Source: Elusimicrobia bacterium UBA5214 (GTDB lineage: Bacteria; Elusimicrobiota; UBA5214). Taken from it: a DNA stretch of 64,000 nt. Below are positions 27,003-35,399 of this stretch, in pieces. The notes under the pieces are model-generated. The model was given only the letters and a program-made list of their open reading frames with translations, searched no databases and was not told the DNA's origin. Numbering within the stretch: the first letter of the stretch is position 1; the number at the start of each line of letters is the position of its first letter. The translations under genes were made by a program, and so were the position numbers. The DNA lies in contig DHVG01000006.1 of assembly GCA_002412545.1 (NCBI GenBank), forward strand, positions 53,914 to 117,913, written 5' to 3'.

Positions 27003-27045
27003 AATCACCGTAATCGCCGTTTGTAATCGCTGTAATCATTTCGGA
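27003..27045. repeat. GATTAC/GTAATC repeat before tolQ
   Basis: ATCACCGTAATCGCCGT then GTAATCGCTGTAATCA, family as at 9530-9640. Confidence 0.5.
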
Positions 27046-27058
27046 AAGGAGAAGAAAA

Positions 27059-27652
27059 ATGTGGAATTATTTTGTTAAAGGTGGTCCGTTGATGTATCCT
27101 CTACTTTTATGTTCGGTTCTTTCTTTGGCAATTATCGTTGAACGGATTATCTATTATTTCAAAATTGGAAAGAAAAATAGAATCATTATTCCAAAAATTG
27201 ACAGTGCTTTAGAACATCGTGATTGGTTTACCATCAAAGAAATTTGTCAAACTTATTCTTCACCTTTAACCCATGTTTTACTTTCCGGTTTAGAGCGCTT
27301 TGCGGATAAGAAAGAAACAATAGAAGAAACAATGGAATCGACCGGTTTATTAGAAGTAGTGCATTTAGAAAAATATTTACCCGTTTTAGCAACAATTGCT
27401 TCAATTTCTACATTACTTGGTTTCACCGGGACGGTTACCGGGATGATTCGTGCTTTTCAGGCGATTGCTGAGACCGGTGTATCTTCACCAGCAATTGTTG
27501 GCGGTGGTATTGCCGAAGCATTGATTACTACTGCAGCGGGTTTATTTATTGCAGTACCCACAACAGTTTTTTATCATTATTTCACTCATTGGGTTGATAG
27601 TTTTGTTTTAGAAATTGAAAAATATTCTCATCGTTTGCTTAAATTGAGATAA
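27059..27652 (+). CDS. tolQ: MotA/TolQ/ExbB proton-channel protein
   Basis: 197 residues, three membrane helices (about 10-32, 100-122, 140-170). The family core is TIASISTLLGFTGTVTGMIRAF followed by GGGIAEALITTAAGLFIAVP (quoted blocks overlap the second and third helices). It forms the proton channel that energises TolA/TonB. A good AAAGGAGA site precedes the ATG. No TolR/ExbD gene, its usual partner, is adjacent; a MoaD-like gene follows instead. Confidence 0.9.
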   Translation: MWNYFVKGGPLMYPLLLCSVLSLAIIVERIIYYFKIGKKNRIIIPKIDSALEHRDWFTIKEICQTYSSPLTHVLLSGLERFADKKETIEETMESTGLLEVVHLEKYLPVLATIASISTLLGFTGTVTGMIRAFQAIAETGVSSPAIVGGGIAEALITTAAGLFIAVPTTVFYHYFTHWVDSFVLEIEKYSHRLLKLR

Positions 27653-27661
27653 TCACCTCTT

Positions 27662-27937
27662 ATGACAAAAATTACCGTAAAATTATACACTCTTTTACGA
27701 GAAAAGACCGGCAAGAATATTGTTGAAGTAGAAGCTGATACTATTGCCGGAACGATTAAGAAATTAAAAAAAGAATTTGCTCAGAAATTCATTCTTGGGC
27801 AAAGTTATATTTTTGTCCTTAACGAAGAAATTATCAGTAAAAAAGATTTTAAGACAAAAAAATTGAAAACCGGTGATATTCTACATATTTTTCCACCGAT
27901 TGCTGGTGGGAGGTTGGATGTTTGGTTATACCGGTAA
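27662..27937 (+). CDS. MoaD/ThiS-like sulfur carrier
   Basis: 91 residues with the ubiquitin-like beta-grasp pattern (VKLYTLLREKTGKNIVEVEA, LKTGDILHIFPPIAGG). It presumably carries sulfur for the tungstopterin cofactor of the AOR encoded next. The family normally ends exactly at Gly-Gly. Here the frame continues eight residues (RLDVWLYR) into the aor gene, a 20-nt overlap. The codons GGT GGG AGG are also the Shine-Dalgarno of aor. The tail must be removed, or the Gly-Gly may not be activated normally. Confidence 0.82.
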   Translation: MTKITVKLYTLLREKTGKNIVEVEADTIAGTIKKLKKEFAQKFILGQSYIFVLNEEIISKKDFKTKKLKTGDILHIFPPIAGGRLDVWLYR

Positions 27938-29741
27938 ATTTTTAAGAGTTAATTTAGAAACAGGAAAAATCAGCAAAGAGGATACTCCCGAGGAACTTAT
28001 TGAGAATTTTCTTGGTGGGGACGGTTTTGCGATAAAAGTACTTTATGAGGAGTTAAAAGCACAAATTGAACCGTTCAGTCCCGAGAATAAAATTATTCTT
28101 GCTACCGGTCCTTTAACTGGAACAAGATGGCCTGCTTCGGGAAGGATGCATATTGCGGCGAAATCACCGCTTACTGGTTTCTGGGGTGAAGGTAATGCCG
28201 GCGGGTATTTCGGTCCGGAATTGAAATTTGCTGGTTACGATTTTTTACTTATTGAAGGGAAAGCAAAAAAACCAGTATATTTGAGAATTGATAATGATAA
28301 GGTACAAATTCTTTCCGCAGAAAACCTCTGGGGTAAAAATACTCTACAAGTAACAAAAATTCTTCTTACTAAATATCCGCAAGCACAGGTTCTTTTAATT
28401 GGTCCAGCCGGAGAAAATAATGTCCGTTATGCGAGCGTAATCGCCGGGAATCAGCTCACCGGTCTGCACGGTGCGTTCGGTCGTTCGGGATTAGGTGCAG
28501 TTTGGGGTGCAAAAAATCTTAAAGCAATCGTCGTAAAAGGGAATAATAAAGTCAAAATTGCACAACCTGCCCCCTTTTCCAAATTAGTAAAAGAAGCACA
28601 GAGAAAAGTATTGACGAACCCACAGGCATTACAGTTGCATAAATACGGGACGAATCTTCTACTTGATTATAAACAAGCAGTAGGCGAATTACCGACCCGA
28701 CATCATACTGCGGGTAAATTTGAAAATGCGGATAGACTAAGCACTGAATATATCACCCGAAACTGGACAGTCAGTTCACGAACTTGTTTTGCCTGTCCGA
28801 TTGCCTGCAAAAAAATATATAAAACTAAACCAAGTTCAGGTGCACCAGCGGTATCGGTAGAAGGACCGGAATACCACGGCACAGTTTTTTTTGGCCCTAA
28901 TCTTGGTATCGCTGATTTCAATTTTATCCTTTACGCTTGTAACCTTTGCAATAAATACGGTATTGACCAGGTTTCTCTTGGTTCAGCAATTGCTTTCCTG
29001 ATTGAATGTTATCAGAATGGGTTAGTTTCTAAAAATGAGGTTGATGAACTCAATTTGTCTTGGGGTAATAAAGAAGCAATTCTAAGTTTAATTGAGAAAA
29101 CAGTTAAACGGGAAGGTATCGGTGACCTGCTTGCGGAAGGTGTGAAAAGAGCAAGCAAAAAACTGGGACGAGGAAGTGAAAAGTATGCACTCCATATTAA
29201 AGGACAGGAAATACCTGCCCAAGATGCCCGGGTAAATCCAAGTGCAGGACTAAGTCAAGCGGTCAGTGCCCGTGGCGCTGACCATCTCCGTTCTTTAGTG
29301 ACCACAAAGCATTTGAAAAATACAGCCGAAGAAATTGCTCAACAGGTAAAAATAAATGAAGATTTTTATGCCTTGCGTGATGCTTTAATTGTCTGTTATT
29401 ATACTTGCGGTTACCCGGGAATTTTTAAGGTTAAAGATTTTGCTCAAGTATTGCCTTTACTTACCGGTAGAGAAATCTTTTCTTCGGAGAAAGAACTGAT
29501 GAAAATTGGTGAACGAATCGTGAACCTGAAACGGCTTTTTAATCTGCGTGAAGGTTTAACCGTGAAAGATGATAATCTGCCGAAGCGTTTCCTTAAGGAA
29601 GCATTGTTCACCAGTGAAGGTAAAAAACGAATCGCTCAACTTGCCCCTTTACTTAATTACTATTACCAATTTCGTGGCTGGGACAAGAAGACCGGTAAAA
29701 TAAAGCCGGGAACTTTAAAAAGACTCGGTCTTGATAGATAA
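27918..29741 (+). CDS. aor: Tungsten-type aldehyde:ferredoxin oxidoreductase
   Basis: 607 residues from ATG 27918; a GTG at 27873 is in frame, but GGGAGG 4 nt upstream and the family start MFGYTGKFLRVNLETGKI favour 27918. It oxidises aldehydes to acids with ferredoxin using a bis-pterin tungsten cofactor. [4Fe-4S] ligands are CFACPIAC (about 290-297) and a late Cys in CYYTCGYPG (about 496). AGGNAGGYFGPELKFAGYD and ARGADH are pterin/substrate blocks. It strongly suggests anaerobic metabolism. The substrate cannot be told from sequence. Confidence 0.93.
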   Translation: MFGYTGKFLRVNLETGKISKEDTPEELIENFLGGDGFAIKVLYEELKAQIEPFSPENKIILATGPLTGTRWPASGRMHIAAKSPLTGFWGEGNAGGYFGPELKFAGYDFLLIEGKAKKPVYLRIDNDKVQILSAENLWGKNTLQVTKILLTKYPQAQVLLIGPAGENNVRYASVIAGNQLTGLHGAFGRSGLGAVWGAKNLKAIVVKGNNKVKIAQPAPFSKLVKEAQRKVLTNPQALQLHKYGTNLLLDYKQAVGELPTRHHTAGKFENADRLSTEYITRNWTVSSRTCFACPIACKKIYKTKPSSGAPAVSVEGPEYHGTVFFGPNLGIADFNFILYACNLCNKYGIDQVSLGSAIAFLIECYQNGLVSKNEVDELNLSWGNKEAILSLIEKTVKREGIGDLLAEGVKRASKKLGRGSEKYALHIKGQEIPAQDARVNPSAGLSQAVSARGADHLRSLVTTKHLKNTAEEIAQQVKINEDFYALRDALIVCYYTCGYPGIFKVKDFAQVLPLLTGREIFSSEKELMKIGERIVNLKRLFNLREGLTVKDDNLPKRFLKEALFTSEGKKRIAQLAPLLNYYYQFRGWDKKTGKIKPGTLKRLGLDR

Positions 29742-29746
29742 AATAT

Positions 29747-30242
29747 TGTAGCGGTGCAATTCATTGCACAAAAAAAACAAATGAAGTACCGCAAGTTTAC
29801 AAGAATTAAGAATTACGATTACAAAACTAACGGGTACTACTTTGTCACTATTTGTACTGATTTTAAACAATCTTTCTTAGATAATCTCAAAATAAAAGAA
29901 ATTGTAGTGGCAGAGATTGCTCTGCTTAAGAAACGTTTTTCTGGTTTAGATATTGACCATTTTGTCATGATGTCTAATCATATACACATAATTTTTATTT
30001 TGGAGGATTCAAATAAAACATTACCGGAAGTAATACAAGCATTTAAATCAATTGCAACAATTAGAGCAAAGCGAGCTTTGCCACTACAAATAGGAAAACA
30101 TTTATGGCAGAAAAATTATTATGAACATATAATAAGGAATGACAAAGCACTCTATAATATACGTAAGTATATTCAAGAAAATCCATTAAAAGAAAAAATT
30201 GACTGGGATATTATTTATAGTGGCATAAATGCCACCGCTACA
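29747..30242 (+). mobile_element. REP-associated transposase element with palindromic ends
   Basis: The outer ends are TGTAGCGGTG (29747-29756) and CACCGCTACA (30233-30242), perfect 10-bp inverted repeats. Each is followed inward by a 7-bp hairpin: GTGCAAT-TC-ATTGCAC and GTGGCAT-AA-ATGCCAC. Two more inverted 22-nt REP units lie inside the gene at 29904-29925 and 30066-30087 (GTAGTGGCA then a hairpin). The stems differ by compensated base changes. Confidence 0.82.
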
Positions 30243-30269
30243 AAAAATGATACTAAGACGAGACAATGA
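29781..30269 (+). CDS. REP-associated tyrosine transposase (IS200/Y1-like, RAYT)
   Basis: 162 residues from ATG 29781; a GTG at 29754 is inside the left hairpin and less likely. The Y1 single-strand transposase pattern is clear: YRKFTRIKNYDYKTNGYYFVTICT, HUH-type metal motif NHIHII (about 66-71) and the tyrosine region LWQKNYYEHIIRN. Such enzymes bind and move REP palindromes. REP palindromes are present at both element ends, inside this gene and elsewhere in the window. Its stop overlaps the endonuclease Q start by ATGA, so the element sits directly against that gene. Confidence 0.9.
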   Translation: MKYRKFTRIKNYDYKTNGYYFVTICTDFKQSFLDNLKIKEIVVAEIALLKKRFSGLDIDHFVMMSNHIHIIFILEDSNKTLPEVIQAFKSIATIRAKRALPLQIGKHLWQKNYYEHIIRNDKALYNIRKYIQENPLKEKIDWDIIYSGINATATKNDTKTRQ

Positions 30270-31543
30270 AAATTTTTGCTGATTTACATTTACATACGAA
30301 ATACAGTCGGGGAACAAGTAAAGATATGGATTTAGAAAATTTAGCTAAAGGAGCGAAAAAGAAAGGGATTCAACTGCTTGGTTCCGGCGATTTTACTCAT
30401 CCGCTCTGGGTGAATATCCTGAAAAGTTCACTGGAGCCGGTCGGTAAAGGAACATATTTATATGAAGGAGTATATTTTTTTCTCAGCACTGAAGTTTGTA
30501 ACATATTTTACCGTAATGGCGAAGCAAAAAAAATACATATTATAATTCTTGCTCCGGATTTTACGAGTATGGATAAAATTAATCTTGCTTTAAGTCAATA
30601 TGGTGATTTATACAGTGACGGTCGTCCGATATTGAACAATTTAGAAGCAAAAGATTTAGTAAAAATAGTTTTGGATATTAACCCTGATTGTTTGATTATC
30701 CCGGCACATATCTGGACACCACACTTTTCTCTTTTTGGAGCAAATTCCGGTTTTGATGCCGTGGAAGAATGTTTTGCAAATGAAACAAAAAATATATATG
30801 CTTTAGAGACGGGTTTATCCAGCGACCCGGCAATGAACTGGCGTCTATCCAAGTTAGATAGATATACCTTGGTTTCTAATTCTGATGCCCATTCAACCCA
30901 GCGTTTAGGACGAGAACTTAATGTCTTTGAAATCGCAGATTACACACCTGCCCGACATAGCCTTGGCGTAGGCGGGGATTTGTATAAGGAGATTATACAG
31001 ATTATAAAGACAAAGGATAAAACAAAATTTTTGTTTACGGTAGAATTTTTCCCCGAAGAAGGGAAATATCATTTTGATGGACATCGGAATTGTAATGTCC
31101 GGTTTACACCTAAAGAGGCGACTAAAAATAAAAATATTTGTCCGGTATGCAAACGGAAGTTGACCATTGGTGTTCTGCATCGGGTAGAAGAACTTGCTGA
31201 CCGTGCTGACGGATATGTCCCGGCAAATTCTATTCCTTTTAAGAATTTAATTCCTTTAGACGAAATAATTGGCTCGGTGCTTGGTCTGGGAAGAGAAAGT
31301 CAGACCGTATTGAAAGAATACGAAAAATTGGTTAGTTATTTCGGAAGTGAATTTACGGTTTTGATTGATGCCGGAATTGACGATTTGTTAAAAGTTACTC
31401 CACCAGCAATTGCTCAAGGGATTGTTAAAGTAAGAAAAAGCGAAATTGAAGTTATCCCTGGATACGACGGTGTCTATGGTGAAATAAAAATTGCAACTGG
31501 TGGAAAAGAAAAAACTAAAGACGAACAACTTTCTCTCTTTTGA
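30266..31543 (+). CDS. Endonuclease Q family PHP-domain nuclease
   Basis: 425 residues. The PHP metal site is shown by FADLHLHTKYSRGTS (5-19), GSGDFTHPLW and NSDAHS. The C-terminal half has a zinc ribbon (CNVRFTP then CPVCKRKL) and ADRADG, as in endonuclease Q, which cuts 5' to deaminated bases such as uracil and hypoxanthine. The family is best known from archaea and scattered bacteria. Residues near 228-237 (PARHSLGVGG) come from a palindromic insert at about 30946-30976. No ribosome site is visible; it is probably coupled to the transposase stop. Confidence 0.85.
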   Translation: MKIFADLHLHTKYSRGTSKDMDLENLAKGAKKKGIQLLGSGDFTHPLWVNILKSSLEPVGKGTYLYEGVYFFLSTEVCNIFYRNGEAKKIHIIILAPDFTSMDKINLALSQYGDLYSDGRPILNNLEAKDLVKIVLDINPDCLIIPAHIWTPHFSLFGANSGFDAVEECFANETKNIYALETGLSSDPAMNWRLSKLDRYTLVSNSDAHSTQRLGRELNVFEIADYTPARHSLGVGGDLYKEIIQIIKTKDKTKFLFTVEFFPEEGKYHFDGHRNCNVRFTPKEATKNKNICPVCKRKLTIGVLHRVEELADRADGYVPANSIPFKNLIPLDEIIGSVLGLGRESQTVLKEYEKLVSYFGSEFTVLIDAGIDDLLKVTPPAIAQGIVKVRKSEIEVIPGYDGVYGEIKIATGGKEKTKDEQLSLF

Positions 31544-31666
31544 ATACGCTAAACCGCTAAAACGAGATTCTCCGCAAAGACCGCGAAAAAAATCTTTTTG
31601 CGCTCTTTGTGTCAATTTTGCGTTCTTTGCGTTGGTTCTTTTTGGCGCTAAGGAGGATTTGGAGAT

Positions 31667-32146
31667 ATGATTGCAGTAAAAATTGAAAGTGTAAGTTTTG
31701 ACCCAACAAGCCAAATGGGTATCGTTATCTTAGAAGATTTAGAGAAGAAAAAAATTGTTCCCATTTGGGTAGGTATTTTTGAAGCACAGGCAATACTTTT
31801 TAAATTGAAAAATATGTATTTCCCACGACCGTTAACCTATGATTTAATGAAAAATTTGGTTAAAGAACTTAAAGGAGGAATAGATTTTGTTTTAATTAGT
31901 GATGTTTCCGAAAATACTTTTTATGCGGAAATACATTTAAATACTGATGGCGAGAAAGTTACTCTTGATTCACGTCCTTCGGATGCACTTGCTTTAGCTT
32001 TGCGGGTTGATGCACCGATTTTTGTCTCGGAAAAAATTTATAATGAACATTCTTGGGAGAGAGAAAAATTTGCTGAATTCCAGAAAACATCAGCATATCA
32101 GCAATATCTGGATACCGCACCGGATGAAGAAATTGGTAAAGCATAA
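31667..32146 (+). CDS. Bifunctional nuclease (BFN/DUF151) domain protein
   Basis: 159 residues. The BFN domain covers about 1-130: VPIWVGIFEAQAI, RPLTYDLMKNLV and DSRPSDALALALR are the family blocks. Reported family members have DNase/RNase activity, but the physiological role is not settled. AAGGAGGATTTGG precedes the ATG. A 120-nt repeat-like gap (GCGTTCTTTGCGTTGG) separates it from the endonuclease Q gene. argF follows after a 22-nt gap. Confidence 0.88.
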   Translation: MIAVKIESVSFDPTSQMGIVILEDLEKKKIVPIWVGIFEAQAILFKLKNMYFPRPLTYDLMKNLVKELKGGIDFVLISDVSENTFYAEIHLNTDGEKVTLDSRPSDALALALRVDAPIFVSEKIYNEHSWEREKFAEFQKTSAYQQYLDTAPDEEIGKA

Positions 32147-32168
32147 TAGAGGAAAGGGATGGATTAAA

Positions 32169-33116
32169 ATGATGAAAAAAGATTTAGTTTCTTTAGCAGA
32201 CTTAGGGAAAAAAGAGATCTTGTCACTTTTTGAGTTGACTAAAGAATTAAAAGAAAAACAGAAAAAAGGCAAGAAGTACACTCCTTTAGTTGGAAAAACT
32301 TTAGCGATGATTTTTCAGAAACCGTCTACAAGAACAAGTGTTTCTTTTGCCGTCGGTATGTACCAGTTAGGTGGACTGCCTTTAATTTTTAATGTTGAAG
32401 AGTTACAATTACGTCGCGGTGAAAGTTTAGCCGATACGGCGAAAGTATTTTCTCGTTATGTTGACGGAGTAATGATTCGCACGACTAATCATCAGGATAT
32501 GCTTGAATTTGCCAAGCATACCACGATTCCGGTAATAAATGGATTGACTAATTTAGAACATCCCTGCCAGGTATTGAGTGACCTCTACACGATTTTAGAA
32601 GTATACCAATCACCAATCACCAATCACCAATTACCAAAATTAAAGGTAGTATTTCTTGGTGAAGGGAATAATGTCGCCAATTCCTGGATTCTGGGAGCAG
32701 GTATTCTGGGTTTAAATCTAACCATTTGTGCACCTCAAGGTTATGAACCGGATAAGAAAATCTATCAAGAAGGTAAAAAGATTGCCCAAAAGACCGGTGC
32801 GAAAATAACCGTTTCCGATAACCCGCAGGAAGCAGTGAAAAATGCCGATATTCTCTATACTGATGTTTGGGTATCAATGAGTGATGAAAAGAAAGTTGAC
32901 CTTGAAGAACGAAGAAAAATATTTCAACCTTACCAGTTGAATACTCAACTTTTGAATAAAGCAAAACCTAATTGTAAAGTGATGCACTGTTTACCCGCAC
33001 ATCGGGGTGAAGAAATTACTGACGAAGTTATGGATGGACCGAATTCAATCGTCTTTGACCAAGCAGAAAACCGTCTCCATTTACAAAAAGCACTTTTAGT
33101 TCAACTCCTTGAATAA
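32169..33116 (+). CDS. argF: Ornithine carbamoyltransferase
   Basis: 315 residues from ATG 32169, chosen for the family start DLVSLADLGKKEI and a GGAAAGGGATGG site; upstream in-frame codons belong to the previous gene. Carbamoyl phosphate plus ornithine gives citrulline. FQKPSTRTSVSF binds carbamoyl phosphate, HPCQVLSDL is a second substrate loop and MHCLPAHRGEEI holds the catalytic Cys. Residues SPITNHQLPK (about 146-155) are encoded by ACCAATC heptamers in a loop. No other arg genes are nearby. Confidence 0.95.
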   Translation: MMKKDLVSLADLGKKEILSLFELTKELKEKQKKGKKYTPLVGKTLAMIFQKPSTRTSVSFAVGMYQLGGLPLIFNVEELQLRRGESLADTAKVFSRYVDGVMIRTTNHQDMLEFAKHTTIPVINGLTNLEHPCQVLSDLYTILEVYQSPITNHQLPKLKVVFLGEGNNVANSWILGAGILGLNLTICAPQGYEPDKKIYQEGKKIAQKTGAKITVSDNPQEAVKNADILYTDVWVSMSDEKKVDLEERRKIFQPYQLNTQLLNKAKPNCKVMHCLPAHRGEEITDEVMDGPNSIVFDQAENRLHLQKALLVQLLE

Positions 33117-33123
33117 AACTAAA

Positions 33124-33216
33124 GTTCTGCCGTTAGCCCATAGCCGTCAGCAATTAGCCTTTTATTTAGTAAGGACTTCGGCTGAAGGCTATAGGCTAAT
33201 GGCTGAGGACTTTTTA
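33124..33216 (+). terminator. Terminator after argF built from TTAGCC-type repeats
   Basis: A long imperfect stem pairs 33124-33145 (contains TTAGCCCATAGCC) with 33187-33210 (GGCTATAGGCTAATGGCTGA), followed by TTTTTA. Confidence 0.6.
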
Positions 33217-33234
33217 TAGCAAAATTTAATTAAA

Positions 33235-33468
33235 ATGTTGAAAGTTAACTGTTATTCAGGTTACAGGGCGAATGAGCGACCGGTAAGTTTTTCTCTTGGG
33301 GAGAAAGAATTTCAAGTAAAAGAAATTCTTGACCGCTGGTATGGACCGGACTATCAATATTTCAAAGTAAAAGCCGATGATGAAAATATTTACATTCTCA
33401 AATATGACGAAAATAAGGATTTTTGGGAATTGGAGTTTTATCGGGAAGGAGAAAGGGATACTCCTTGA
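33235..33468 (+). CDS. Conserved hypothetical protein, 77 aa
   Basis: A small acidic, aromatic-rich protein (CYSGYRANERPVSFSLG, VKEILDRWYGPDYQYFKVKA, DDENIYILKYDE). I recall similar ~75-residue proteins in other bacteria, but I know no function. No membrane segment. It ends 12 nt before the nitroreductase start, so likely co-transcribed. The upstream AT-rich stretch has no clear ribosome site. Confidence 0.65.
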   Translation: MLKVNCYSGYRANERPVSFSLGEKEFQVKEILDRWYGPDYQYFKVKADDENIYILKYDENKDFWELEFYREGERDTP

Positions 33469-33480
33469 CCGGATACGAGT

Positions 33481-34077
33481 ATGGATGTGTATCAAGCAGT
33501 TGTTCAGCGACGGACAATTAGACGGTTTAGACAAAAACCTATCCCATCTTGGATTCTGAAAAAGTTGGTAAATGCAGCACGACTCGCTCCTTCGGCGGGG
33601 AATCGGCAGCCTTGTGAATATATAATTATTAATGAGAAGGCAAAGATAAATGAAGTATTTACCACCTTACACTGGGCAGGATATATTTCTCCCGAGGGGA
33701 ATCCTCCATTAGGACAGAGACCAAAAGCGTATATCATAGTATTACTGAATACCCAAAAATCAAAAAAACCAGATTTACACGATGCTTCGGCAAGTATAGA
33801 AAATATTATTCTGGTAGCTTGGGAAGAAGGCATAGGTTCCTGCTGGATAGGTTCGGTTAATAGAAGAAGACTACGAAAGATTCTCAATGTTCCTGACTAT
33901 TGTAAAATTGATTCGGTAGTTGCCTTAGGATATCCGGCGGAAAGACCGGTAGTTGAGAAAGTTAGTGATTCAATTAAGTACTGGAAAGATAAATATGGAA
34001 TTTTACATGTACCTAAACGTAACCTTAAGGAAATCTTATACTGGAATACTTATACCGGGGGCTTAAAAAATGGCTAA
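33481..34077 (+). CDS. Nitroreductase-family FMN oxidoreductase
   Basis: 198 residues. QAVVQRRTIRRFRQKPIP near the N-terminus and AARLAPSAGNRQPCEYIII are the FMN-binding blocks; GIGSCWIGSVNR is the C-terminal signature. These enzymes reduce nitro, quinone or flavin substrates with NAD(P)H; the substrate here is unknown. The gene overlaps the following deacetylase-like gene by 8 nt. Confidence 0.9.
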   Translation: MDVYQAVVQRRTIRRFRQKPIPSWILKKLVNAARLAPSAGNRQPCEYIIINEKAKINEVFTTLHWAGYISPEGNPPLGQRPKAYIIVLLNTQKSKKPDLHDASASIENIILVAWEEGIGSCWIGSVNRRRLRKILNVPDYCKIDSVVALGYPAERPVVEKVSDSIKYWKDKYGILHVPKRNLKEILYWNTYTGGLKNG

Positions 34078-34972
34078 ATTTTTTTATTCCGAGAAGTATG
34101 TAGTTGACTTGAAAGGACATGTTTTCCCGACCCTCAAGTATCCGGAAATTAAGAAAAAATTAATTGAAAAAAAATTAGCGAAAGAAAATGATTTCGTTGA
34201 CCCCGGTTTTGCTGCCGATGAAGATATCCTTTTAGTGCATACCAAAGAATATTTAGAAAAAATAAAAACCGGTAAACTTACAATGCAGGAAATGTATCAG
34301 TTAGAACTTCCCTATTCACCGGAGTTAAGAGATGCATCATTAATTTGTGTTCAGGGGACAATCCTCGCTGGTTATGAAGCATTAAATTCCGGGGTAGGTA
34401 TCCATATCGGTGGCGGATTCCATCACGCTTTTCCTAACCACGGTGAAGGTTTTTGTGTCTTCAACGATATTGCCGTATGTATTGCTAAATTACTTAAAGA
34501 GAAAAAAATTAGTAAAGCGATGACTATTGACTGCGATTTACATCAAGGTAATGGCACTGCCTACATTTTTAAAAACGAACCACGTGTTTTTACTTTCTCG
34601 ATTCATCAGGAGAACAATTATCCGGCAGTTAAACCACCAAGTAAGTTAGATGTTGGGGTAGATGACGGTTGCGATGATAAGACCTATCTGATGCATTTAA
34701 AAGAAAATATTCCCGGTATTTTAGACGATTTTAAACCGGAATTGATTGTCTATGTTGCCGGTGCTGATTCTTATCAGGATGACCAGTTAGGAGGTTTGGA
34801 CTTAACTAAAGAAGGTTTAAAAAAGAGAGACGAATTTGTTTTTCAAGAGGCAAAAATACGCAAAATACCGGTTGCCGTAGTCCTTGCTGGCGGGTATGCT
34901 TATCAACTTGAAGATACAGTAGAAATACAAACGAATACGATTGAAACCGGTTTGCGAATAGTTGAAGGTTAA
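34070..34972 (+). CDS. Histone-deacetylase-family amidohydrolase
   Basis: 300 residues of the class I/II HDAC and acetylpolyamine amidohydrolase fold. The catalytic His pair is in GGGFHHAFPNHGEGFC; zinc ligands are in DCDLHQGNGT and GADSYQDDQLGG. GGYA matches the late glycine loop, though the usual transition-state Tyr context should be checked. Bacterial members deacetylate small amines, acetoin-related targets or proteins. Coupled to the nitroreductase by overlap. Confidence 0.9.
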   Translation: MAKFFYSEKYVVDLKGHVFPTLKYPEIKKKLIEKKLAKENDFVDPGFAADEDILLVHTKEYLEKIKTGKLTMQEMYQLELPYSPELRDASLICVQGTILAGYEALNSGVGIHIGGGFHHAFPNHGEGFCVFNDIAVCIAKLLKEKKISKAMTIDCDLHQGNGTAYIFKNEPRVFTFSIHQENNYPAVKPPSKLDVGVDDGCDDKTYLMHLKENIPGILDDFKPELIVYVAGADSYQDDQLGGLDLTKEGLKKRDEFVFQEAKIRKIPVAVVLAGGYAYQLEDTVEIQTNTIETGLRIVEG

Positions 34973-35001
34973 AAGTGTAAATTTGGAGTAGCAGATAACT
35001 C

Positions 35002-35030
35002 TTGATTTTTCTTTGGGGTCGTGGTATAAT
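35002..35030 (+). promoter_or_regulatory. Promoter of hicBA pair 1
   Basis: TTGATT (35002-35007), 17-nt spacer, consensus TATAAT (35025-35030). Expected start near 35037, about 42 nt before the hicB ATG. HicB proteins often autorepress at such sites. Confidence 0.7.
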
Positions 35031-35078
35031 CATACTGAAAAGTGGAGTGTGTCAAATATCTTTGTTCGGGAGGTTCCA

Positions 35079-35390
35079 ATGAAGTTCCATAGAATAATTA
35101 AAGCAGAATTACCGGTAATTATTTTCAAAGAAGGTAAAAAATTTGTCGCTTACAGTCCCGCCTTAGACCTTTCTACTTGTGCGAGCACCTTTGAACAAGC
35201 AAGAAAACGTTTTGCCGAGGCAGTTGATATTTTCTTTCAAGAGATATTAGAAATGGGCACTTTAGAAGATGTGCTTAAAGAATGTGGCTGGCAGAAAATA
35301 TCAAAGCCACGAGAACAGTGGATACCACCTCATATTATTGCTCAGGTTCAACAAGAAATAAAAATTCCGGTTGCAAGTCAAAAGAGGTAA
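35079..35390 (+). CDS. hicB: HicB-like antitoxin, pair 1
   Basis: 103 residues from ATG 35079, chosen for GGGAGG 7 nt upstream. The HicB fold is seen in ELPVIIFKEGKKFVAYSPAL, LSTCASTFEQARKRFAEAV and VDIFFQEILEMG. The C-terminal ~35 residues may carry the neutralising or DNA-binding part. A HicA-like gene follows 9 nt later. The order is antitoxin first. Confidence 0.82.
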   Translation: MKFHRIIKAELPVIIFKEGKKFVAYSPALDLSTCASTFEQARKRFAEAVDIFFQEILEMGTLEDVLKECGWQKISKPREQWIPPHIIAQVQQEIKIPVASQKR

Positions 35391-35399
35391 TTACCTCAA

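Noticed and set aside
27873..27917. GTG start for the aldehyde oxidoreductase
   Set aside because: The extra 15 residues come from the moaD 3' end; the family start and ribosome site support 27918.
32007..32168. Upstream start for argF
   Set aside because: The 54 extra codons overlap the bifunctional nuclease gene in another frame; the family start is at 32169.
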